A stretch of 46,284 bases of DNA from Saprospiraceae bacterium (GTDB lineage Bacteria; Bacteroidota; Bacteroidia; Chitinophagales; Saprospiraceae). Under the pieces are notes generated by a model, which made no database searches, had not been told where the DNA came from, and saw nothing but the letters and a program-made list of their open reading frames with translations. Every line of letters starts with the position of its first letter. The stretch's first letter is position 1. The position numbers and the translations under genes are program-made. The stretch lies in assembly GCA_022841345.1 (NCBI GenBank), contig JALHRR010000038.1:1-46284 (forward strand), written 5' to 3'. Positions 24,901-32,428 of this stretch are shown one piece after another.

Positions 24901-27186
24901 ATGCTGAAATACCTTCTTGCATTTTTATTCATAAGCACAACCCTTCTTGCTCAGACACCTCAAAACCTTGTAGATCTGGTCAACCCTCTAGTTGGCACAG
25001 ATTCAAAATATGAGCTTTCTAATGGAAATACCTATCCGGCCATCGCACTTCCATGGGGAATGAATTTCTGGACTCCACAAACAAATAAAATGGGAGATGG
25101 CTGGTGTTATCAGTATGCCGCCAATAAGATCAGAGGATTTAAACAAACGCATCAGCCTTCTCCCTGGATTAATGATTATGGTGCATTTTCGATATTTGCC
25201 ATTACGGATACATTAATGTTTGATGAGCATAAAAGGGGATCATGGTTTTCCCACAAGGCTGAAATTTCCAAACCTCATTATTACAAGGTTTATCTGGCCG
25301 ATTACAATACCACTGTAGAAATCACTCCTACGGAAAGAGCGGCAGCTTTTAAAATTACCTACCCTCAAACCGATGAAGCTTATTTACTTGTTGATGGATT
25401 TTTCAAAAACTCATACATCAAAGTTATTCCTGAAGAAGGGAAAATCATTGGTTATGCAAGCAACGCAAGGGGAGGAGTGCCAGACAATTTCAAAAATTAT
25501 TTTGTCATATATGTAGATAAAGATTTTGAAGCTGTCTATAGTGTGAAGGATAGTATTCTCACTGCGGATTTATTGACTGCTGAGAGTAATCACGTAGGCA
25601 CAATTATCAGGTTTAAGACCAAAGCTAATGAAGAAGTAAATCTGAAAATAGCATCTTCATTTATCAGTTATGAGCAAGCTGAAATAAATCTAAAGAGAGA
25701 AATTGGAGATAAATCATTTGAAACCGTAAAAAATGAAGCTGCCGCAGTCTGGAATAATGGATTAAACAGAATCCTGGTGGAAGGTGGCACACATGATCAG
25801 AATGTGACATTTTATACTGCACTTTACAGGACTATGTTGTTTCCCCGCAAGTTCTTTGAATTTGACAAAGACGAAAAGCTGATTCATTATAGTCCTTATA
25901 ATGGGAAAATAGAGGAAGGTTACATGTTTACTGACAATGGATTTTGGGATACTTTCAGAGCCGTTTTTCCATTTTTTACACTAATGTTTCCGGAGTTGAA
26001 TAGTCAGATCATGGAAGGTCTGGCAAACACTTACCGGGAAAGTGGATGGCTTCCGGAATGGGCAAGTCCAGGCCACCGGAATTGTATGATTGGATCCAAC
26101 TCTGCCCCGATTATCGCTGATTCCTATTTAAAAAATATTCCATCTGAGTCTATTGAGACCTTGTACGAAGCTATCCTGAAAAATACCGAGAATGAAGGCC
26201 CGGTATCGTCGGTTGGCCGTTTTGGAGTGAATTATTACAATGAACTCGGGTACATACCTTATGATGTCAATGTTCCGGAAAATACCGCCAGAACCCTGGA
26301 GTATGCATATGCTGACTTTGCTATATGGAAACTAGCAAAAAAGCTTAAACGTCCTAAATCAGAACTGGATCTGTTTGCTTCCCGAGCCATGAATTACAAA
26401 AAAGTATTTGATGCTTCAACGAATTTCATGCGTGGAAAGAATAAGGATGGCAATTTCCAGTCACCATTTAGACCGGACAAATGGGGCGATGCATTTACAG
26501 AAGGCTGCTCGTGGCACTGGACCTGGTGTGTGTTTCACGATGTACAGGGCTTAATGGATCTTATGGGAGGTGAAAATAAATTTACAGAGAAACTTGACTC
26601 TGTTTTCCTTGCTGCACCCACATTTGATTATAGCTATTATGGCGTGCAAATACATGAGATCACTGAAATGCTGATCATGAATATGGGTCAATATGCACAT
26701 GGCAATCAACCTATCCAGCATATGGTGTATTTGTATAATTATGCTAATCAACCCTGGAAAACTCAATATCATGTCCGCAACATCATGGATAAGCTTTACA
26801 CTCCTGCTCCCGATGGACTTTGCGGCGATGAAGACAACGGGCAAACATCTGCCTGGTATGTATTCTCAGCACTGGGCATGTATTCTGTAACACCGGCAAC
26901 TGATCAGTATGTATTTGGCTCACCGCTGTTTAAAAAAGCAATATTGAAACTGGAAAATGGAAAGACATTCACTGTTGAAGCTCCTGAAAACAGCAAAGAA
27001 AATGTGTATGTTATGGAGGCTACTTTAAATGGAAAACCTTATTCAAAGCAATTTCTGACGCAAAGCGATATTTGGAATGGAGGTAAGTTGCAATTTAAAA
27101 TGTCCCCTGTTCCCAATAAAGCAAAGGTCTCCCGCAAAGCAGACCTTCCTTATTCAATGTCCACGGATATAAACTTGAAAAAGTAA
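24901..27186 (+). CDS. Secreted GH92 family alpha-mannosidase
   Basis: This 761-residue glycoside hydrolase of family GH92 removes mannose from alpha-mannosides; the family is calcium-dependent and mostly exo-acting. The N-terminal signal peptide MLKYLLAFLFISTTLLAQ points to export. Family features are NPLVGTDS, NGNTYPAIALPWGMNFWTP, GFKQTHQPSPWINDYG, DNGFWDTFRAVFP, WLPEWASPGHRNCMIGS, FTEGCSWHWTW (carrying the glutamate region of the catalytic acid) and GDEDNGQTSAWYVFSALG. The ATG at 24901 is chosen because it directly precedes the signal peptide; the open frame upstream runs through repeats. There is no T9SS tail, so it is probably periplasmic or surface lipid-independent. No SusC/SusD or other glycosidase is adjacent, so it is not in a classical polysaccharide locus. 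Confidence 0.93.
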   Translation: MLKYLLAFLFISTTLLAQTPQNLVDLVNPLVGTDSKYELSNGNTYPAIALPWGMNFWTPQTNKMGDGWCYQYAANKIRGFKQTHQPSPWINDYGAFSIFAITDTLMFDEHKRGSWFSHKAEISKPHYYKVYLADYNTTVEITPTERAAAFKITYPQTDEAYLLVDGFFKNSYIKVIPEEGKIIGYASNARGGVPDNFKNYFVIYVDKDFEAVYSVKDSILTADLLTAESNHVGTIIRFKTKANEEVNLKIASSFISYEQAEINLKREIGDKSFETVKNEAAAVWNNGLNRILVEGGTHDQNVTFYTALYRTMLFPRKFFEFDKDEKLIHYSPYNGKIEEGYMFTDNGFWDTFRAVFPFFTLMFPELNSQIMEGLANTYRESGWLPEWASPGHRNCMIGSNSAPIIADSYLKNIPSESIETLYEAILKNTENEGPVSSVGRFGVNYYNELGYIPYDVNVPENTARTLEYAYADFAIWKLAKKLKRPKSELDLFASRAMNYKKVFDASTNFMRGKNKDGNFQSPFRPDKWGDAFTEGCSWHWTWCVFHDVQGLMDLMGGENKFTEKLDSVFLAAPTFDYSYYGVQIHEITEMLIMNMGQYAHGNQPIQHMVYLYNYANQPWKTQYHVRNIMDKLYTPAPDGLCGDEDNGQTSAWYVFSALGMYSVTPATDQYVFGSPLFKKAILKLENGKTFTVEAPENSKENVYVMEATLNGKPYSKQFLTQSDIWNGGKLQFKMSPVPNKAKVSRKADLPYSMSTDINLKK

Positions 27187-27236
27187 ATTGAAGATGGAAG
27201 TGTTTGATAAGGTTGAATGAGATTGATGAGATGACT

Positions 27237-27264
27237 AACTCAAAACTCATAATTCATAACATAT
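27237..27264. repeat. Short third heptad run
   Basis: AACTCAA, AACTCAT, AATTCAT and AACATAT are four consecutive 7-mers of the AACTCAT family, in the 95 bases between the convergent GH92 and SDR genes. They are followed by CTCATAACTC. The run is degenerate and short but in the same gene-end context as the 14.9 kb array. Confidence 0.7.
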
Positions 27265-27281
27265 CTCATAACTCTATTTTC

Positions 27282-28046
27282 TTACCTTCCACTCCTGTCT
27301 ATAATAGCCGCACTTGCTTGTTGAGTAGCCAGTATCGTGATATCCTGAATATTCACATGGGGAGGACAGGAGGCCATATAAAAAACAGCGTCGGCAACAT
27401 CGGATGCTTTTAAAGGCTTAAAATCATTGTAAATTTTTGCCCGCTCTACATCGCCATCGAATCTGACCAAAGCAAATTCAGTCTCTTCAACAGCTCCCGG
27501 AGATATTTGACTGACTCTTATCCCCTTTGTATGCAAATCAATCCTGATGGCCCTGGAAAGTGCATCCACAGCGAACTTGGAAGCACAATAAACATTACCG
27601 TTTGGATATACTTCCTTTCCGGCTATCGAACTGATATTGATAATATGACCCTTTCCTGCGGCAACCATCCAGGGGGATACAATTCTTGTTACATAAAGTA
27701 AGCCTTTAATATTTGTATCAATCATTTGATCCCAATGATCAGTATTGCCCTGATCGATCGTGGACAAACCTTTCGCAAGACCAGCATTATTGATCAAAAT
27801 ATCAATGATTTTCCAGTCTTCCGGCAGCGATTCCAGTTGTACTTTTACTTCATCCGGATTCCTTACATCGAAAACAAGTATACTCACTACAGTCCCATTT
27901 GATTTTCTGAGATTCCGGGCAAGTTCTTCCAGCCTTTCTTTTCTCCTTCCTGTCAATATCAAATCAAATCCTTCAGCTGAAAATCGATAAGCCATTGCAA
28001 GACCAATTCCGGAAGTAGCTCCGGTTATTAAAACCTTCTTTCTCAT
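27282..28046 (-). CDS. Short-chain dehydrogenase/reductase (YdfG-like)
   Basis: This 254-residue classical SDR has the cofactor motif TGATSGIG (8-15), NNAG at 86-89, the catalytic serine in ISSIAG (S139/S140) and the YxxxK pair Y153 and K157 in YCASK. The region TGRRKERL suggests preference for NADP(H). It resembles YdfG (3-hydroxy acid/serine dehydrogenase) and other SDRs of broad specificity. The sequence around the catalytic site gives no clear substrate. The start codon overlaps the stop of the upstream redoxin gene by 4 bases (ATGA), so the two are probably translated together. Confidence 0.92.
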   Translation of the reverse strand: MRKKVLITGATSGIGLAMAYRFSAEGFDLILTGRRKERLEELARNLRKSNGTVVSILVFDVRNPDEVKVQLESLPEDWKIIDILINNAGLAKGLSTIDQGNTDHWDQMIDTNIKGLLYVTRIVSPWMVAAGKGHIINISSIAGKEVYPNGNVYCASKFAVDALSRAIRIDLHTKGIRVSQISPGAVEETEFALVRFDGDVERAKIYNDFKPLKASDVADAVFYMASCPPHVNIQDITILATQQASAAIIDRSGR

Positions 28047-29365
28047 TCAATTAATTTTTGAACTGTTTCTTCAAACTCATCCACCCAATACTTGTACTTC
28101 GAAGTAGCAGGTCCGAAGAAACCGGCATGCACTTTATAAATATTATTGTTTTTATCCAGGAAAATAGTGGTCGGAAAAGCAAATACCTGCTCCAGAGCAG
28201 GAAGGTATTTTAATGCTTCTTCTTTATTAGTAGTTAGAGCAGCCAGAAGGATGGGATAAGGTACATTAAGTCTGTCCTGATAAGCATCCAGCCGTTTCAT
28301 TGCACTCAAAGTATCCTTTGATCTTTCAAAAGCCAATCCTATAATAGCAAGGTCCTCATTTTTGTACTTCTCAGCCTGCTCTACCAGGAATCTGGTTTCA
28401 TCATAACAATTGTGACACCATGTTCCCAGAATCTGGATGATCTTTGCCTTTCCGGCAAATTCCGGGTCATTCAGAGAAATGATATGTCCTTTTGAATCCG
28501 TAAAGGTAAAGTCGAACGGAATACCCGTTGTTTTCACTATATCGCTGGGATCTCTCAATATATCCTCATTTGTTCTCACACCGGTCCAGGTAGTCTGAAA
28601 GTGTTTCCCTGAACGGAAAAACCCCTGCAAAGTACCATCTTCCATTAATTTCGCCTCCAATAAATATGCAGTGGCTCCATCAAACTGTGACAGATACATT
28701 TTATCACCCTGCACGGTTCCTTCCAGATATCTGTAATCACCGGTTTCTTCGAGGATAGAACCCGAGACATAATTTCCTTTTGTATGCAATTCTCCCAATG
28801 CCTCATAAGGTTTATCTGTATCAGTTCCCATGGTAAGTTTCCATGATCCACCCAAATCAGCTACCGGCTTTTTTTTCATTTCAGTAAATCTGAAATTCTT
28901 CCCATGGTAAGCAACGAACGGAATTTTATAGTCTTCCCTGTCATATAATATCCATTCGCCTTCAATGATATTTTCTTCAAATATTCCCCGCATGGCTGCA
29001 TTGTAGAATGGAAAAGAAAATGTAAAAGTGTCTTTGGCAGTTCTTCTATCCAGTCCCCAGGTAATATCTGTTATTTTGAAGACCTCATCAGCATTCTTCA
29101 AGAGTATATGAAAATTGTCTTTATCAGTATACACTACCTCAAAATTAAAAGGTAATTCTCCCGGATTTACTGCCTCAAAATCCAATTTTCCTGCCAGAAT
29201 ATCATCTTCACTTGGAGCATCCGCCCGTGAATTTACCTTGTCTAGCTTCAAAACGCCCCTCCAGGGTCCGGGTGGCATCTTGGTAAATGTATTCCCCGCC
29301 TCAATGCAAGCAGAAAAATTAATCAATAATAACGCTCCTACAAATAGATATTTAAACATATTCAT
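28043..29365 (-). CDS. Lipoprotein with C-terminal TlpA/thioredoxin-like domain
   Basis: This protein of about 440 residues starts with a lipoprotein-like signal (MNMFKYLFVGALLLINFSAC; the candidate lipidated cysteine is C20). Residues about 30-270 are beta-rich with no recognised domain, beginning GPWRGVLKLDK. Residues about 285-440 form an AhpC/TSA/TlpA-type thioredoxin fold with a CxxC site in GTWCHNCYDE (C317, C320) and a cis-proline region near FAFPTTIFLD. This arrangement is common in Bacteroidota redoxins with an unknown N-terminal half. It probably reduces or exchanges disulfides in the periplasm. ATG 29365 or 29359 are both possible starts; an upstream GTG frame to 29416 is rejected. 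It is cotranscribed with the SDR. Confidence 0.85.
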   Translation of the reverse strand: MNMFKYLFVGALLLINFSACIEAGNTFTKMPPGPWRGVLKLDKVNSRADAPSEDDILAGKLDFEAVNPGELPFNFEVVYTDKDNFHILLKNADEVFKITDITWGLDRRTAKDTFTFSFPFYNAAMRGIFEENIIEGEWILYDREDYKIPFVAYHGKNFRFTEMKKKPVADLGGSWKLTMGTDTDKPYEALGELHTKGNYVSGSILEETGDYRYLEGTVQGDKMYLSQFDGATAYLLEAKLMEDGTLQGFFRSGKHFQTTWTGVRTNEDILRDPSDIVKTTGIPFDFTFTDSKGHIISLNDPEFAGKAKIIQILGTWCHNCYDETRFLVEQAEKYKNEDLAIIGLAFERSKDTLSAMKRLDAYQDRLNVPYPILLAALTTNKEEALKYLPALEQVFAFPTTIFLDKNNNIYKVHAGFFGPATSKYKYWVDEFEETVQKLIE

Positions 29366-29393
29366 TACTTTAACGCTGACATAACAAGTACCA

Positions 29394-29401
29394 CAAATGT
29401 A
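29394..29401 (-). promoter_or_regulatory. Putative -7 box (TACATTTG) of the redoxin lipoprotein gene
   Basis: Minus-strand TACATTTG is a perfect TAnnTTTG match, 29 bases before the chosen ATG at 29365. This also disfavours the longer frame, whose start at 29416 would lie upstream of the promoter. No -33 match at 19-21 bp. Confidence 0.48.
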
Positions 29402-29513
29402 ATGTTGCAGGACCAAAGTCCCGGATTAAATTTTATAAAATGAATGTCCGGATGTATTACAGGTTCAAAATGGTCATTTGTGGGATTTATAAACATAATG
29501 AAAAACCTCAATT

Positions 29514-30953
29514 TTGATAAAAGTATTACATGTTTCAGCCGAATGCTATCCCGCGGCCAAAGCTGGTGGACTGGGTGATGTCGTCGGTGCATTACCCAAA
29601 TATTTAAATCAGGCCGGACTTAACACAGCCGTTGTAATTCCGAAATATTTTACAAAATGGAACCTGGCTCAGACCTGTCAGCAAGTTCACGCTGGCTACG
29701 TAAGGGTTCATGATATTTATTATCCCTATGTTATTGACGAAGTATTGAATTCAAATCTGGGATATACCATGTATTTGATTCATGTTCCCGGCTTATTTGA
29801 CCGAAATGGGATCTATGCAGATGCAGTTACCAATCACCCCTATGGTGATGAGTTGGACAGATATCTGGTTTTCCAGCAAGCGGTACTGCAATGGATAAAT
29901 TCCTGGGCTGAGCTTCCCAAAGTATTGCATTGTCATGATCATCATACCGGATTGATTCCGTTTATGACTCAGTTTTGCCCGGAATTTCAGCGACTCAACA
30001 GATTACCGACTGTATTTACTATACACAACGGTCAATATCAGGGAGCATTCAGCTGGAGAAATGAACACAAATTACCGTACTACTACTCCTCTGGTAAAGG
30101 TGCACTGGATTGGTCTGATACCATTAACCCAATGGCATCAGCGATTAAATGCTGCTGGAAACTAACGACTGTGTCACCAAACTATCTCATGGAACTTCAT
30201 CAATCTGCTCTCGGACTGGAAGCACTTCTGAGGCAAGAGTGGCAAAAGTCCAGCGGTATTCTCAATGGAATAGATACCGAGGTTTGGAATCCGGCAACTG
30301 ATCCTATGATCGATACCCACTACAAAAAAAACATAGATACATACAAGCAACAGAACAAAAAATATCTGGTCGACAGATATAACATTCAGGAAGATTTGCC
30401 TTTGTTCACTTTTATTGGTCGCCTGGTATCTGAAAAAGGAGCAGATTTGCTGCCAGATTTAATTTACAGATATCTTCAGACAGGCAGAAGAGCATGTTTT
30501 TTCGTTTTAGGATCAGGCTTACCCTGGATCAAGGATTCTTTCCTCAGGATGAGACATGATCTTTTTAATTTCTTTGATGCTTCTATCGAGTACAATGAAG
30601 GACTGGCCCATCAACTGTATGCCGGAAGTGATTTTCTTCTGATGCCATCAAGAGTAGAACCTTGTGGTCTCAATCAGATGTACGCATTCAGATATGGGAC
30701 CATACCGCTGGTGAGAGCAGTCGGAGGCTTATGGGACACAGTTCCGGATGCAGGCGGGCCTGATGGAAGAGGATTCAGATTCATTCAATTTACGGTAGAA
30801 GATGCCCTTGATGCTATGATCAGAGCCAGTAATTTATATTATCATAAGCCAAGCCTCAAAGCATTAAGAAAGAGAGTGATGGAACTGGATTTTTCCTGGG
30901 AAAAGTCAGCGGAAACTTATCTCAATCTGTATAAAGAGATATCGGATCTATAA
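29514..30953 (+). CDS. glgA: Glycogen synthase (ADP-glucose type)
   Basis: GlgA (GT5) adds glucose from ADP-glucose to alpha-1,4-glucan. The 479-residue protein starts IKVLHVSAECYP and has the ADP-glucose-binding KAGGLGDVVGALP (K16-L20). HDHHTGLIP and TIHNGQYQGAF follow, then IGRLVSEKGADLL and the GT-B catalytic EPCGLNQM (E382). The start is a TTG at 29514: an in-frame stop lies at 29499-29501 and there is no ATG before the conserved N terminus. The nearby ATG at 29498 is out of frame. glgC follows after 41 bases on the same strand, forming a two-gene glycogen unit. No branching enzyme or phosphorylase is in the window. Confidence 0.95.
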   Translation: MIKVLHVSAECYPAAKAGGLGDVVGALPKYLNQAGLNTAVVIPKYFTKWNLAQTCQQVHAGYVRVHDIYYPYVIDEVLNSNLGYTMYLIHVPGLFDRNGIYADAVTNHPYGDELDRYLVFQQAVLQWINSWAELPKVLHCHDHHTGLIPFMTQFCPEFQRLNRLPTVFTIHNGQYQGAFSWRNEHKLPYYYSSGKGALDWSDTINPMASAIKCCWKLTTVSPNYLMELHQSALGLEALLRQEWQKSSGILNGIDTEVWNPATDPMIDTHYKKNIDTYKQQNKKYLVDRYNIQEDLPLFTFIGRLVSEKGADLLPDLIYRYLQTGRRACFFVLGSGLPWIKDSFLRMRHDLFNFFDASIEYNEGLAHQLYAGSDFLLMPSRVEPCGLNQMYAFRYGTIPLVRAVGGLWDTVPDAGGPDGRGFRFIQFTVEDALDAMIRASNLYYHKPSLKALRKRVMELDFSWEKSAETYLNLYKEISDL

Positions 30954-30994
30954 TCAGATAGCAGTATTCAAATAAATAAATAATTATACATTTT

Positions 30995-32308
30995 ATGAAA
31001 GAGATTGATTCTAAGAAAATGATCAAGATGATTTGCCTGATATTAGGAGGTGGGGCCGGATCGCGCTTATATCCATTGACAAAAGACCGCTCAAAACCCG
31101 CGGTACCGATTGCAGGGAAATACAGATTAATAGATATTCCAATTTCCAACTGTCTGAATAGTGGGATTAAGAGGATGTTTGTTTTAACACAGTACAACTC
31201 CGCCTCACTAAACAGACATATCAAAAACACTTACAACTTTGATAATTTTAATAGCGGTTTTGTAGATATTCTGGCTGCTGAGCAAACTGCCAGTTCAGAC
31301 AAATGGTTTCAGGGAACTGCCGATGCTGTGAGGCAATCTATGCAACATTTGAATGTACATGATCATGATTATGTGATGATTCTCAGCGGAGATCAGCTCT
31401 ATCAAATGGATTTGAAGGAAATGGCAGAGAAACATGTGGCAAGTGGTGCAGATTTATCTATAGCTACAATTCCTGTTAATGCAAAGGACGCCCCGGGATT
31501 TGGAATCATGAAGGTAAATAATGAAGGATTTATAACATCCTTTATTGAAAAACCCAAGACAGATTTACTCCCTGACTGGACCTCACCTGTTTCAGAAAGA
31601 GATGCAGCTAAGGGCAACCATTACCTCGCATCGATGGGTATATATATATTCAACAGGAAATTATTGAATGATTTATTTGATACTTATCCAAATGACACAG
31701 ATTTTGGTAAAGAATTAATTCCCAAAACTATATCAGGTGGATACAAAGTAGCAAGTTATAGTTACAGGGGCTACTGGACAGATATCGGGACTATTTCTTC
31801 GTTTTTCGATGCAAACTTATCGTTGGCAGATCCTATACCGGAATTTAATATGTTCGATGAAAACAATATGATCTATACACGGCCCCGTATGCTTCCACCG
31901 GCGAAGATCAGTGGCACTACCATCAAGCATTCCATAGTATCTGAAGGTTCTATAGTTCATGCAGAAAGTCTGGAGCGATGCATCATAGGAGTTCGTTCCA
32001 GAATTGGAAAAGGAGCCAGATTGAAGAATTGTATTACTATGGGTAATGACTATTTTCAGACTTTAGCAGAAATTGTTTTGAAACCTGATGAAATTCCCAT
32101 GGGAATAGGAGAGGGCACTTATATCGAGCAGGCGATTATTGATAAAGACTGTCGTATTGGCAAAAATGTAATCATTAGAGGTACTGAAAACTTGCCCAAT
32201 TCAGAGTCACCTGTTCACTGCACTGTTGATGGAATCATCGTTTTGAAGAAAGGATCAATCATCCCTGATGGATCTATTATTGGTGATGTGAGCGGAATGA
32301 AGGTCTAG
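30995..32308 (+). CDS. glgC: Glucose-1-phosphate adenylyltransferase (ADP-glucose pyrophosphorylase)
   Basis: GlgC makes ADP-glucose from glucose-1-phosphate and ATP, the committed step of glycogen synthesis, and supplies GlgA. The 437-residue protein has the nucleotide-binding GGGAGSRLYPLTKDRSKPAVP (18-38, first part GGGAGSRLYPLT), YRLIDIPISNC, WFQGTADAV, LSGDQLYQMD and GYWTDIGT. The C-terminal left-handed beta-helix has hexapeptide-like repeats (SIVSEGSIV, CIIGVRSRIGKGA, IIDKDCRIGKNV). The N terminus has about 11 residues before the conserved core; ATG at 31019 is an alternative start. A bidirectional terminator follows 55 bases downstream. Confidence 0.95.
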   Translation: MKEIDSKKMIKMICLILGGGAGSRLYPLTKDRSKPAVPIAGKYRLIDIPISNCLNSGIKRMFVLTQYNSASLNRHIKNTYNFDNFNSGFVDILAAEQTASSDKWFQGTADAVRQSMQHLNVHDHDYVMILSGDQLYQMDLKEMAEKHVASGADLSIATIPVNAKDAPGFGIMKVNNEGFITSFIEKPKTDLLPDWTSPVSERDAAKGNHYLASMGIYIFNRKLLNDLFDTYPNDTDFGKELIPKTISGGYKVASYSYRGYWTDIGTISSFFDANLSLADPIPEFNMFDENNMIYTRPRMLPPAKISGTTIKHSIVSEGSIVHAESLERCIIGVRSRIGKGARLKNCITMGNDYFQTLAEIVLKPDEIPMGIGEGTYIEQAIIDKDCRIGKNVIIRGTENLPNSESPVHCTVDGIIVLKKGSIIPDGSIIGDVSGMKV

Positions 32309-32362
32309 ATCGTGTAATAGAGAATGATATTGCATTTCATTTCTTATTAGTCATTTTCCCAT

Positions 32363-32400
32363 AAAAAAAGAGGCACTCAAATTGAGTGCCTCTCTAATTT
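32363..32400. terminator. Bidirectional Rho-independent terminator
   Basis: AGAGGCACTCAA and TTGAGTGCCTCT (32369-32393) form a near-perfect stem. An A-run precedes it (a U-run on the minus strand) and CTAATTTT follows it. It lies between the convergent glgC (+) and T9SS gene (-). It should work best for the minus-strand transcript. Confidence 0.92.
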
Positions 32401-32428
32401 TGATCAAAGATCAAATTATTTCTATCGA

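Noticed and set aside
29366-29416. Longer start of the redoxin lipoprotein
   Set aside because: It begins upstream of the perfect -7 box at 29394-29401 and would place hydrophilic residues before the lipoprotein signal.
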